Below, in pieces: positions 12,863 through 20,053 of a stretch of 24,674 nt of DNA (position 1 is the first letter of the stretch; each line of letters opens with the position of its first letter). Origin of the DNA: DAIDAN01 sp049303335 (GTDB lineage: Archaea > Aenigmatarchaeota > Aenigmatarchaeia > Aenigmatarchaeales > DAIDAN01); NCBI GenBank assembly GCA_049303335.1, contig JBAQNA010000020.1:1-24674 (forward strand), written 5' to 3'. The notes under the pieces were generated by a model. The model saw only the letters and a program-made list of their open reading frames with translations. It was not told where the DNA came from and made no database searches. The position numbers and the translations under genes were made by a program.

Positions 12863-13150
12863 ATGAAAATTTCTGATTTAAAGGAAGGGACTGGAAAAGT
12901 CAGCTTGGAGGCAAAAATCGTGAGCAAGGAGGAGCCAAGGCAGGTTAGCACAAAATTCGGCGAGACTCAGGTGGCTAACGCAACCATAGAGGATGACAGC
13001 GGAAGGTTCAAGCTTTCGTTGTGGGGCGCCGACGCGGACATTCCCGAGGGCTCCAAGATAAAGATAGAGAACGGATTCGTTTCCTCATACCGCGAGGAAC
13101 TCCAGCTTTCCGCGGGCAAGTTCGGCAAGATAACGGTCGTGGAAGAGTAG
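12863..13150 (+). CDS. Single OB-fold, RPA/SSB-like nucleic-acid-binding protein
   Basis: 95 residues, the whole of one OB-fold. ISDLKEGTGKVSLEAKIVSK is strand 1-2, VANATIEDDSGRFKLSLWG is the strand 3 hallmark of RPA/SSB-like OB-folds (xDxxGxxxLxLW), and GSKIKIENGFVSSYREELQL completes it. Such one-domain proteins in archaea bind single-stranded DNA and sometimes RNA in repair and replication (compare SOSS-B1/hSSB-like proteins). There is no acidic C-terminal tail or zinc finger; the last residues are KITVVEE. SD GGTGGT precedes the ATG. Repeats upstream suggest regulation together with the divergent zinc-ribbon gene. A hairpin and T-run follow the stop. Confidence 0.88.
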   Translation: MKISDLKEGTGKVSLEAKIVSKEEPRQVSTKFGETQVANATIEDDSGRFKLSLWGADADIPEGSKIKIENGFVSSYREELQLSAGKFGKITVVEE

Positions 13151-13175
13151 GAAAATCGCGATATTTTAAAATGCA

Positions 13176-13225
13176 GCCGCGTCAGTGTTGCGCGGCACTT
13201 TAATTTCTTCGGCTTTTTTCAGCCT
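13176..13225 (+). terminator. Hairpin and T-runs after the OB-fold gene
   Basis: GCCGCG (13176-13181) pairs with CGCGGC (13191-13196), followed by ACTTTAATTTC and, a little later, a run of six T. It begins 25 nt after the stop and before an AT-rich gap without genes (13226-13397). That gap repeats TTTTCCG-like words and holds another TATA-like element (GCTTTATAACC, 13277-13287) with no ORF of its own. Confidence 0.5.
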
Positions 13226-13397
13226 TTTAAATTCTTACAACGAATAGGGCTTCCGTTTTCTTCCATTTTCCGTAATGCTTTATAACCGTAAAATATTTTC
13301 CGAAAAAAGAAACGGGAAATCCGAACTTTTTAAAATTTTCTCCGAAGCGTTCGGCATAAAACATATTCGGCAAAATATAGTTCGTGCGCTGCGAAGT

Positions 13398-13407
13398 CTT
13401 TTATATT
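13398..13407 (+). promoter_or_regulatory. TATA box of the TFB-like ribbon gene
   Basis: CTTTTATATT lies about 26 nt before the ATG at 13428. This supports the short reading of the gene over an upstream ATG at 13275, which itself lies beside another TATA-like element. Confidence 0.5.
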
Positions 13408-13427
13408 CCGGCAAAACAAATGCTCGT

Positions 13428-13568
13428 ATGCAAACAAAAAACGCTTTCGGAATCAAGTGCCCCGAGTGCAGGTCTCACCGCGTTGTAAGGAATTTCGACG
13501 AGACTGTCTGCAACGGATGCGGGCTCGTGCTTGAAGACACTGTGTTCGTGTCCGGAAGGATGGGCTGA
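13428..13568 (+). CDS. Stand-alone TFB/TFIIB-type zinc ribbon, 46 aa
   Basis: The protein is little more than one zinc ribbon. KCPECRSHRVVRNFDETVC then NGCGLVLEDT matches the N-terminal ribbon of TFB/TFIIB (CPEC...VCxxCGLVLE), which in full-length TFB recruits RNA polymerase. The B-finger and both cyclin-like core repeats that bind TATA-bound TBP are absent; after VFVSGRMG comes a stop, then T-rich sequence and the convergent gene, with no cyclin fold in any frame. ATG 13428 is taken because of the TATA box; a longer frame from 13275 would add 51 unconvincing residues. It may be a genuine mini-protein that competes with TFB for polymerase, or a leftover of a lost TFB copy. Confidence 0.65.
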   Translation: MQTKNAFGIKCPECRSHRVVRNFDETVCNGCGLVLEDTVFVSGRMG

Positions 13569-13632
13569 ATGCGTCCGGATTTCTTTTTTATAGCGGCTGT
13601 TACCCTTTTTTACCGTCGGCAAATGCGAAGAA

Positions 13633-13857
13633 TTAATATTTTGCTCCTTTTATTTTGCTTATTTCTATAACGTCGCCTATGCTTCTTGCGAATCTATTAT
13701 AACCTTGTCGAGATTCAAGAATTTTTAAAGAATAGCGCACAAAAGGATTATTTTCAGATATGGATTCTACAACAGTTTTGTAGACGTTTCCCCCGTCATG
13801 ATGATTTACTTCGTCTCCGACTTGCGGATCAGAATTGGTTATGGTTTTGTGTGGCAT
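13633..13857 (-). CDS. Small unknown protein
   Basis: About 74 residues from the ATG at 13857, just after GTGAT-type SD sequence; a GTG at 13866 adds three. It is beta-rich (DPQVGDEVNHHDGGNVYKTV) with basic C-terminal part ending EISKIKGAKY; no family recognised. An SH3/KOW-like barrel could be imagined from the GDEV...Y pattern but is not shown. A TATA-like CATTTAAAG at 13886-13894, within the end of hisS, would give its own transcript. It converges on the TFB-like ribbon gene with T-runs between. Confidence 0.5.
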   Translation of the reverse strand: MPHKTITNSDPQVGDEVNHHDGGNVYKTVVESISENNPFVRYSLKILESRQGYNRFARSIGDVIEISKIKGAKY

Positions 13858-13894
13858 TCTTATCACATCTCATATAGAGTCAAACTTTAAATGC

Positions 13895-15148
13895 CTACAT
13901 TTCTTTAAGTTCTTCCGCCAGCTTTTCAATATTGACCATCTCCTCCTTTCCGGTTTTCATGTTTCGCAGCTTCGCGGATTTCTGCTTTATCTCGTCCGCG
14001 CCGATTATCGCTACGAACGGTATTCCCGCGGCTGCTGCGTATTCCAGTTGCTTTCCAAGCTTCTTTCCCATCAAGTCCGTCTCCGAATCGATTCCCGCTT
14101 TCCTGAGCTTTTGTGCTGTTTCAACCGCGTATTCTTTCGATTTTTCATCCACGTTCGCAGCAAAAACTTTTACGATGTTTTTCGGAAGGCTGAAAAGGTT
14201 TTTCTCTTCCATATACTGGATAAGCCGACTCAATCCGAAAGATATTCCCGTCGCGGGCAAGTCGGGCCCGCCGAAAGCCTTAATCATCTTGTCGTATCTT
14301 CCCCCGCCGCCGAGGCTGACTTTTATCCCTTCAATTCCTATCTCAAAGACAAGTCCGGTGTAATATTCCAATCCTCTTATGAGCGACAGGTCGAATTTTA
14401 TTTTTTCTGAAATACCGTATGATTTTGCAAGCTCTATCAGTTTTGAAAGCTCTTCATAACCTTCCGTTTTGCTGAATTTTTCCAGCTTGCTATCAAAAGA
14501 AGCAATAACGTCTTTCACAGTTTTTTTATCAAACTTTTTTTCCAGAAGTTCTTTCTCAACGCCTTCCTTTCCGATTTTATCAAGCTTGTCTATTGTCCTG
14601 AACCACTCATCCATATTTTTTTCAAGCACGCCTTTTGAGACAAGAAACGCTTTCAAAAGATTGCGATTATTAACGCGGATATAATAACCCTTTATTCCGA
14701 GCGCGTCAAGACACTCGCAAAAGCAGGCTAAACATTCCGCATCAGCTTCAACCTGCTGCGAGCCGACAACGTCAACATCAAGCTGGTAGAACTCGCGCCA
14801 GCGCATCGCCTGCGGGTTGTCGTATCTCCAGACTTTTCCGAAAGCATAGCGCTTGAAAGGCTTCTGGATATTCGGATTGTTCGCGATAAACCTCGCCATT
14901 CCAACCGTCAAGTCAAACCGCAGTCCGAGCTCTCTTCCGCCCTTGTCCTTGAAATAATAAACTTCTTCCTTCACGGCTTCTCCTCCTTTCGCCGCAAGCA
15001 GCTCGAAATTTTCGAAAGCGGGCGTTTCAAGCGGGACAAATCCGTACTTTTCAAAAACATTCCTGCATTTGTCGAAGACGAAAAGCAGCCTTCTCATCTC
15101 CTCCGGCGGGATGTCCCTCGTGCCTTTCGCAGGCTGGAAATTTGTCAT
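13895..15148 (-). CDS. hisS: Histidyl-tRNA synthetase
   Basis: Class II synthetase that charges tRNA-His. Motif 1 region PLETPAFENFELLAAKGG (39-56), motif 2 YAFGKVWRYDNP with RWREFYQLDVDVVG (101-129), HisA motif RGLEYYTGLVFEIG (258-271) with the catalytic Arg, motif 3 PATGISFGLSRL (298-309). The C-terminal anticodon-binding domain covers about 325-417 (VFAANVDEKSKEYAVETAQKL). All active-site parts needed for aminoacylation are present, so it is a true HisRS rather than a HisZ-type regulator. At 417 aa it is normal. Its ATG overlaps the hisG stop by 4 nt (ATGA), so the two are translationally coupled. Confidence 0.95.
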   Translation of the reverse strand: MTNFQPAKGTRDIPPEEMRRLLFVFDKCRNVFEKYGFVPLETPAFENFELLAAKGGEAVKEEVYYFKDKGGRELGLRFDLTVGMARFIANNPNIQKPFKRYAFGKVWRYDNPQAMRWREFYQLDVDVVGSQQVEADAECLACFCECLDALGIKGYYIRVNNRNLLKAFLVSKGVLEKNMDEWFRTIDKLDKIGKEGVEKELLEKKFDKKTVKDVIASFDSKLEKFSKTEGYEELSKLIELAKSYGISEKIKFDLSLIRGLEYYTGLVFEIGIEGIKVSLGGGGRYDKMIKAFGGPDLPATGISFGLSRLIQYMEEKNLFSLPKNIVKVFAANVDEKSKEYAVETAQKLRKAGIDSETDLMGKKLGKQLEYAAAAGIPFVAIIGADEIKQKSAKLRNMKTGKEEMVNIEKLAEELKEM

Positions 15149-16020
15149 GGAATCACTTTGTTAATCCTCAGTTCAATTATATCCTCTGCTCCTGCTTTCT
15201 TCAGTCTTGGAAGAATCTCGTTTATTCTGTCCTTCTCTATAACAGATTCAACTGCGTAATAGCTGGAATTGAAAAGTTTTGAAATTGTTGGAGCTTTCAT
15301 TGCAGGCAATATTTTTACAATGCTGTCAAGATTCTTTTCTGAAACATTCAGCTTTACAAGAACCTTGTTTCTCGCTTCCAGCGCGCCAAGCAGCAGTGTT
15401 TTTATTTCTTCTATCGCTTCCATCTTCTTTGGGTCATTGAAAGATTTCTTGTTTGATATAAGTTTTGTCGAAGACTCAAGAATCACATCAATTATTTTCA
15501 AGCCGCTTTTTTTCAAGGTTTCGCCTGTTTCCGTCAGGTCAATTATCGCGTCCATTATGTCAGGCACTTTCGCCTCTGTCGCCCCGTAGGATTCAAAAAT
15601 CTTTACCGGAATTTTCAGCTTCCTGAAATATTCTTTTGCAATGTTCGGATACTCCGAGGAAATCTTGCTGTTCGGCTTTATCTGCTCGGGCTTGTTTATT
15701 TCCGAGCCGTTTGAAACCGCCAAGATGATTTTTATTGTTCCAAAACTTTGCTTGCTGTATTTCAAGTCAGCAACCTCAACAACATCCGCTCCGGTTTCCT
15801 TTATCCAATCAAGCCCTGTTATGCCCAAATCAAAATAACCTTCCTCGACATATTTCGGAATTTCCTGCGGCCTCAAAATCTTTACATTGCTTATTCTTTT
15901 GTCGGCTATGACAGGATTATAATCCCTTTCTGATTTTCTTTTTACATCCAAGTCAGCCATCTCAAAAAGCTTCAGCGTCTGCTCTTCCAGGCTACCTTTA
16001 GGCAAAACTATGCTTATCAT
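15145..16020 (-). CDS. hisG: ATP phosphoribosyltransferase, long form
   Basis: First step of histidine synthesis: ATP + PRPP to N1-(5-phosphoribosyl)-ATP. N-terminal strand ISIVLPKGSLEEQTL; GYFDLGITGLDWI (61-73); PRPP-binding loop MDAIIDLTETGETLKKSGL (156-174) matches DxIxDlxxTGxTL. The last 75 residues (KVLVKLNVSEKNLDSIV onwards) are the HisG_C domain, the site of feedback inhibition by histidine in long-form enzymes, which need no HisZ. Start ATG 16020 is preceded by the SD GGTGAAC. It overlaps hisS; none of the other his genes is in the window. Upstream lie a 39-aa gene and an AbrB-like gene on the same strand. Confidence 0.95.
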   Translation of the reverse strand: MISIVLPKGSLEEQTLKLFEMADLDVKRKSERDYNPVIADKRISNVKILRPQEIPKYVEEGYFDLGITGLDWIKETGADVVEVADLKYSKQSFGTIKIILAVSNGSEINKPEQIKPNSKISSEYPNIAKEYFRKLKIPVKIFESYGATEAKVPDIMDAIIDLTETGETLKKSGLKIIDVILESSTKLISNKKSFNDPKKMEAIEEIKTLLLGALEARNKVLVKLNVSEKNLDSIVKILPAMKAPTISKLFNSSYYAVESVIEKDRINEILPRLKKAGAEDIIELRINKVIP

Positions 16021-16056
16021 TTGTTCACCGTTTTAATGCGTGAATTATTCATTAAT

Positions 16057-16176
16057 TTAATAATATGTGCTTGTTGCCTTGTCAAAACCTTTTTTGTATT
16101 TATTTCCCTCTAATTTAATGTTATAGTTTACATCTTTTTTGTCCATATCTTCTCTTGCTATTTCATTCTCTTTCAT
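16057..16176 (-). CDS. 39-aa protein between the AbrB-like gene and hisG
   Basis: Reads MKENEIAREDMDKKDVNYNI then KLEGNKYKKGFDKATSTYY. Very hydrophilic, no TM helix, no recognised family. The reasons to accept it are the strong SD GGTGA at 16182-16186, five bases before the ATG, the short 14-nt gap from the AbrB-like stop, and the 36-nt gap to hisG. Given its place after an AbrB-type DNA-binding protein it could be a partner of it, or simply a small operon member. Confidence 0.5.
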   Translation of the reverse strand: MKENEIAREDMDKKDVNYNIKLEGNKYKKGFDKATSTYY

Positions 16177-16190
16177 ATTTTTCACCTTTT

Positions 16191-16429
16191 TTATTTTTTA
16201 TCAGAATCTTTGCTATCGCCACCCCGCGCAGCTTTCACACAAACCAGAACCTTCGAGCCGAAATCCAGAGAAAGCCTCTTCCGCAAGAAAGCCGGAACAA
16301 TTATCCTTCCGCGCTCGTCAAGAACCGCAGAAAACGCATAGTCGGGGCTGCAAGAGTCAGAACTGTCTAAATCCGCGCTTTTCCCGCGCTTAATGAAGGC
16401 GCTCGCCCGTGAAGGTATTCACCTGACAT
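16191..16429 (-). CDS. AbrB/SpoVT-like DNA-binding protein, split by a -1 frame change
   Basis: From ATG 16429 (SD GGTG 16436-16439) the frame reads MSGEYLHGRAPSLSAGK and would stop after 20 codons. Shifting by -1 at the heptamer GGGAAAA (16379-16385), whose zero-frame codons are GGA AAA, continues for 62 codons: a Ser/Asp-rich link, then VLDERGRIIVPAFLRKRL and LDFGSKVLVCVK, the swapped-hairpin AbrB/MazE domain, then a Lys/Asp tail. The second frame has no ATG, GTG or TTG before the domain, so it depends on the first. Total product 79 aa. It could be programmed -1 frameshifting, a one-base sequence error in the A-run, or a recent pseudogene. A TATA box (16462-16469, minus strand) fits expression. 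Confidence 0.6.
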
Positions 16430-16461
16430 AATTTGCACCAAGAGTTTGTTGGCTGTAAAGC

Positions 16462-16504
16462 TATTTAAGACTATGTGGGAAAAATCCGGCGGCATTTTTA
16501 TAAA
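16462..16504. promoter_or_regulatory. Divergent promoter pair
   Basis: Minus-strand CTTAAATA (16462-16469) serves the AbrB-like gene; plus-strand TTTATAAA (16497-16504) lies 29 nt before the ATG at 16529. The two boxes are about 35 bp apart, so an autoregulating AbrB-type protein bound here would affect both directions. Confidence 0.55.
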
Positions 16505-16528
16505 CCGGCAAAACAGGATAATATTCGT

Positions 16529-18583
16529 ATGAAAAACAAGAATCTTCTTTTGACTGTTGCCGCGATTTCTGTTGCAGTTGTTGCTTTGGGAATATTCTTT
16601 TATTTGCAGGGTCCTCCTTTGAACAGGCCTTTCGAGGGGCAGCCTTTTGGAGGGCAACCGTTTAGCGGACCTCCTGCTGGCGGACAGCCGCCCGGCGGGC
16701 AGTCAGGCGGAAATTATCCAGGCAGGAATCAGGGAATGCCACAGCAATCGGAGTTCCCGCCAAAATTGGGAAATATTGCGGAGGTTTCTCCGGCGAACGG
16801 CAGCTTCAAGACCGTGCAGCTCGGAAACATTGAAATAACTTATTTTGACACAATCACGCTGCCTGGTAACTGGGAATACAGCACGGACATCTATCTGAAC
16901 TTGAAAAACAAGGGCAGCTCGCCGGAAACGGTTGAGTTCACAAAAGCCACGGATTTGATAAAAGGCTTCCCGCAGTGGGCTTGGATGTTCTTCGAGTTCC
17001 AGAAAAGCGCGGCAACGCTCGCGCCGGGCGAGGAGAGGGAAATCCATTATTTCATTTCAAACGAAGGCGAGGGCGAATTCAGCTTTAATATAGATTTCTG
17101 GAAAGTCAACAACACATCGGAAAAGGCGACGGCAACAATAAAAGTCGTGAGCAAGAGGGACGTGCGCCTTGAGTTTAGCAGCGCGGTCTACGGCATCGTA
17201 AAGGACAACAGCGGGAATCCCGTGTCCGGCGCAGACGTCAGAATTTCCGCGTATAACGGAAGGGAGGGTTTCTCCGGAAGAACAGGACAGGACGGAAAAT
17301 ATGTAATTCCCATTCCCGCCGCGGAGGACGTGAAAAAACTTTTCGGGGAAAGAAAACTCCCGTACAGTTCGCTTGACTTTTTTATTGCGATAGACGACGG
17401 CAGATACTCGTACTTCTACAAGGACGGCTTGGCGCCGAACCGCACGGAGCCTTACAGGCTTGATATCACGCTCAACCCTCCGCCGAAAAATCTTTCGCTG
17501 AAATTGAAATGGGAAAAGCAGGTTGAAGAGTATTACGGATTTTTCTGGGTTTATGCGGACAGCGCTTGGCAGCGCATCGCTGCGCAGCAGGCGAAACATA
17601 CTCCAGAACTGAACAAGCCTTCGCACACTTACATGTTCGATGCGAACGGCAACCGGCTGTGGATTTATGCGACCGGAAACGAATGCTGGGGTTTTGACAT
17701 GCTCGCGGACGGAACCGTGGCAATGGGCTGTCACGACGGAAAAATTTATGTTGTTGAAAAGGACGGCACGCTAAGATGGTCGTATGATTCCGGCACAGCG
17801 ATGATAAGGGAAGTCGGTTTTTCACAGGATGGAAAATATTTGGTCGGGGGACCTGCGGAGCAGGGATATGACGCTTCATTATTTGACGCGGTCACAGGAA
17901 AAATACTGAAAAGCATGGGTACCGACGATATGTGGCTAAGAAATTCCAAATTTTATGCGGACGGCAAGAAGTTCGTCCTGGGCAAAAGTTCCGGATATAT
18001 GGATGCATACGATGTTTCGGGAAACAAATTGTGGAGTTTGATAATGGGCGAGTTTCCGTTGTTTATGGGAATCGGCAGCAATGACGTCACTTACGCCTCT
18101 GGCAAGAGCAGGAGCCTGTACGCGATAGATGCATCGGGAAACGTCAAATGGACGCGCAGGATTCCGGACCATTCCGGCGGCGCGGGAGCGGTCAGCGCTG
18201 ACGGCTCAAGAATTGCCATAGGCACGGGCGGCGGCTGGGTTTATCTGTTTGACGGCTCCGGCAACCTTTTGTGGAGAGTCAAGACCGACGGCGAGAGCAT
18301 AGGCCATAACGCGATTGCTATAACCGCTGACGGAAAGTATGTCGTGGCAGGAACCGCGCCGCAGAACACGGTTTTTGTATTTGACGAAAACGGAAACAAG
18401 GTCTGGAGCTACAACGTCAAGCCTTCCCCGAACGCGATACTTGATGAAAAGTACGCGGGCGTCGGCTACAAGGTAAGCCTTGGAACGCAGGAAGGCGTGA
18501 TGAACGCGGTCATTTCTCCGGACGCTTCAAAGATCGCGGTCGCCTACGGGGACAACTTTGTCAGGATGTTTGAAAGCGAGTAA
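16529..18583 (+). CDS. Exported beta-propeller protein with Gly/Pro-rich stalk
   Basis: 684 residues. A signal anchor (about 4-27, LLLTVAAISVAVVALGIFFYL) is followed by a Gly/Pro/Gln-rich low-complexity stalk (35-70) with repeats like GQPFGGQPF. An Ig-like region follows, then a carboxypeptidase-regulatory-like fold near 219-255 (VYGIVKDNSGNPVSGADVRI). From about residue 345 a PQQ/WD40-type propeller follows, with repeated blades ending in NRLWIYATG, GTLRWSYDSG, GNKLWSLIMG, GNVKWTRRI, GNLLWRVKTD and GNKVWSYNV. It is a surface protein, probably for binding or sensing; no catalytic motif is seen. A start 18 codons earlier is open, but the TATA box 29 nt before ATG 16529 and the signal sequence choose the latter. 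Confidence 0.85.
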   Translation: MKNKNLLLTVAAISVAVVALGIFFYLQGPPLNRPFEGQPFGGQPFSGPPAGGQPPGGQSGGNYPGRNQGMPQQSEFPPKLGNIAEVSPANGSFKTVQLGNIEITYFDTITLPGNWEYSTDIYLNLKNKGSSPETVEFTKATDLIKGFPQWAWMFFEFQKSAATLAPGEEREIHYFISNEGEGEFSFNIDFWKVNNTSEKATATIKVVSKRDVRLEFSSAVYGIVKDNSGNPVSGADVRISAYNGREGFSGRTGQDGKYVIPIPAAEDVKKLFGERKLPYSSLDFFIAIDDGRYSYFYKDGLAPNRTEPYRLDITLNPPPKNLSLKLKWEKQVEEYYGFFWVYADSAWQRIAAQQAKHTPELNKPSHTYMFDANGNRLWIYATGNECWGFDMLADGTVAMGCHDGKIYVVEKDGTLRWSYDSGTAMIREVGFSQDGKYLVGGPAEQGYDASLFDAVTGKILKSMGTDDMWLRNSKFYADGKKFVLGKSSGYMDAYDVSGNKLWSLIMGEFPLFMGIGSNDVTYASGKSRSLYAIDASGNVKWTRRIPDHSGGAGAVSADGSRIAIGTGGGWVYLFDGSGNLLWRVKTDGESIGHNAIAITADGKYVVAGTAPQNTVFVFDENGNKVWSYNVKPSPNAILDEKYAGVGYKVSLGTQEGVMNAVISPDASKIAVAYGDNFVRMFESE

Positions 18584-18637
18584 GATTTTAGCTGGCAGAG
18601 AAATGGAAATAAAATAAGTTGTTCTTCTGCGCAGAAA

Positions 18638-18979
18638 TCAGTCAGAACGAATATTGTAGAAATTAATTCTTAACTTTTTCTCTTTGTATCTTGTGCCGGA
18701 ATTTATACTTTCTCGTCTCATCCAATACGCGTTCGCATCTTTTGGAAAAAATATTTCAAGAATCGTGTTTATGTCTCTCTCGTTAAAATTGTTGTTGAAA
18801 CACTGGCATTTGCCTGTAAATTCAAGCCTTTCTCCAACAAGTTTCCCTGATAGTTCTATAAGCTTCGGGGTTTCATAAGAACTTAGGTCCTTTGGCGTTC
18901 CTTTAACTCTTGAAATACGCCCATACTTTAATATGCTTTCAAATACCTTCGGCTCATATTTTATTCTTCTTATTGGCAT
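18638..18979 (-). CDS. Hypothetical protein
   Basis: 113 residues, soluble and basic, no family recognised. Segments that look structured are LSSYETPKLIELSGKLVGER and the Cys pair KCQCF; the end EKKLRINFYNIRSD is strand-like. A TATA-like GCATAAAAAG about 25 nt upstream (18999-19008, minus strand) suggests a leaderless mRNA from ATG 18979. The base composition is more AT-rich than the flanking propeller and YdjM-like genes. It converges on the propeller gene. Confidence 0.55.
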   Translation of the reverse strand: MPIRRIKYEPKVFESILKYGRISRVKGTPKDLSSYETPKLIELSGKLVGERLEFTGKCQCFNNNFNERDINTILEIFFPKDANAYWMRRESINSGTRYKEKKLRINFYNIRSD

Positions 18980-19057
18980 AGATTTTGATTGACAGTAATC
19001 TTTTTATGCCTTTCGGAATCAGAAACCTTTTTATTCCGGAGAGTAAAATAGAATCAT

Positions 19058-19525
19058 ATGCCCCATTACAGATGGCACGTGCTCGGCGCGGTCGGTATGT
19101 TTTTCCTGGTGATGCTCCTGCTGAGATACGCGCAGGTTGAGCTGGATTTCGTGATGCTGGCGTTCTCGTTTTTGCTGTGCGTGTTCGCCGCGATGATTCC
19201 CGACATAGACTCGAAAAGCTCGAAGGTTTTCAGGATTTTCACGGACTTGATCGTGGTTTTCGTCGCGGGAATGATAGTGTATTACACTTTCTCGGAATGG
19301 TTCACAATGCTATGGCTCCTGCTTTTCTGGTTCCTGCTTTCCGGGCCCGTTTTGCTTGTCATGCCAGTCAAGCACCGCGGATTCGTCCATACAATATGGA
19401 TTGCCGCGATTTTCGGCGCCGTGACCGCGTTCATCGGAATTGCCATGCTTCAGAGCCTCCTTCCCGGGCTGTTCGCTTTCGCGGGATATTTCTCGCACCT
19501 TTTAATGGACAGGAAAATGTTTTGA
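19058..19525 (+). CDS. YdjM-like membrane-bound metal-dependent hydrolase (DUF457 family)
   Basis: 155 residues with four TM segments. The family pattern is present: N-terminal His (HYRWHVLGA), MIPDIDSKSS with the Asp pair, VKHRGFVHTIW with the paired His, and SHLLMDRK with the final His/Asp. These residues are thought to bind metal in the LexA-binding/YdjM family (PF04307). The substrate in archaea is unknown, and the name hydrolase rests on the family only. A TATA-like CTTTTTATTCC is about 28 nt before the ATG. The stop is 6 bp from the stop of the convergent MBF1 gene. Confidence 0.85.
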   Translation: MPHYRWHVLGAVGMFFLVMLLLRYAQVELDFVMLAFSFLLCVFAAMIPDIDSKSSKVFRIFTDLIVVFVAGMIVYYTFSEWFTMLWLLLFWFLLSGPVLLVMPVKHRGFVHTIWIAAIFGAVTAFIGIAMLQSLLPGLFAFAGYFSHLLMDRKMF

Positions 19526-19531
19526 AGAAAA

Positions 19532-19972
19532 TCAATTCTTTTCCGCTTTTCTTTTCATGACTACAACATCCCCGATGGTAACGCCGCTTTTTACTGATTC
19601 GGTTTTTCCAGTTTCCTGCTGGACTTTTTCCAGAAGAATTATTCCGAGAAATCTTTCAATTTTTCTTGCAATCTGCAGCGGCGGGCTCCAGCCTTCCTCC
19701 ATCCGCTTTACCAGCGACATTTTTTCCTTTATTTCGGAAGCAAGCTGCTCCTGCGAGAGCTGTTTTTTCATCCTTGCGGTTCTGATGATTTCTTGGAAAT
19801 TCTTTATCAGCGCGAGCTGCGTTTCCTCGGGCAGTTTCAGCGGATTAAGAAATTTTGGCCGCTCCCTGACAAGCTGCTTTCCGAAGGCGGAGCAGCTACC
19901 GCAAACGTTCAGGACTGCGCCCTCTATCTCCGCTTTCCTGTCGGCTGCAGAGCCGCAGATTTCGCATTGCAC
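19532..19972 (-). CDS. Archaeal multiprotein bridging factor 1
   Basis: Transcription-linked HTH protein; in archaea MBF1 binds ribosomes and basal factors. The N-terminal zinc ribbon reads MQCEICGSAADRKAEIEG then VCGSCSAFG (CxxC and CxxC), and the HTH_3 domain lies about 55-115 with LIKNFQEIIRTARMKKQLSQ, EQLASEIKEKMSLVKRMEEG and ARKIERFLGI. The length of 146 aa fits the archaeal type. The N-terminal Met is required because the ribbon starts at once. A TATA box 10 nt upstream is too near to serve it; ATTATTTATTC about 25-30 nt upstream is the better candidate. Confidence 0.92.
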   Translation of the reverse strand: MQCEICGSAADRKAEIEGAVLNVCGSCSAFGKQLVRERPKFLNPLKLPEETQLALIKNFQEIIRTARMKKQLSQEQLASEIKEKMSLVKRMEEGWSPPLQIARKIERFLGIILLEKVQQETGKTESVKSGVTIGDVVVMKRKAEKN

Positions 19973-20023
19973 AAAGTTTTATATAGTTTCACACGAATAA
20001 ATAATTTTGTTAAGGTGAGAAAA
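19973..20023. promoter_or_regulatory. Interleaved divergent promoters
   Basis: The 51-bp gap holds TTTATATA (19978-19985), correctly placed for the plus-strand gene and too close for MBF1, and TTATTTAT on the minus strand (19996-20003), correctly placed for MBF1. Each promoter therefore lies inside the other's start region, so use of one should exclude the other. Confidence 0.4.
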
Positions 20024-20053
20024 ATGAAAGTTGAGGGACAAATCCAAATATAA
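20024..20053 (+). CDS. Nine-codon ORF with a strong SD
   Basis: ATG at 20024, five bases after GGTGA (20014-20018), encodes MKVEGQIQI and stops at TAA. The SD and start are as good as those of real genes in this window. It overlaps the start of the next ORF in the +1 frame, so it is either a leader ORF or the true start of that gene with a frame change. Confidence 0.4.
   Translation: MKVEGQIQI

Noticed and set aside
13275..13427. Upstream extension of the TFB-like ribbon gene to ATG 13275
   Set aside because: The ATG lies against another TATA-like element, the extra 51 residues show no pattern, and a better TATA box is placed for ATG 13428.
16367..16657. Minus-strand 96-codon frame whose end coincides with the first part of the AbrB-like gene
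   Set aside because: Its upstream part is antisense to the propeller protein and lies upstream of the AbrB promoter. Only the last 20 codons from ATG 16429 are kept, as the first part of the AbrB-like gene.
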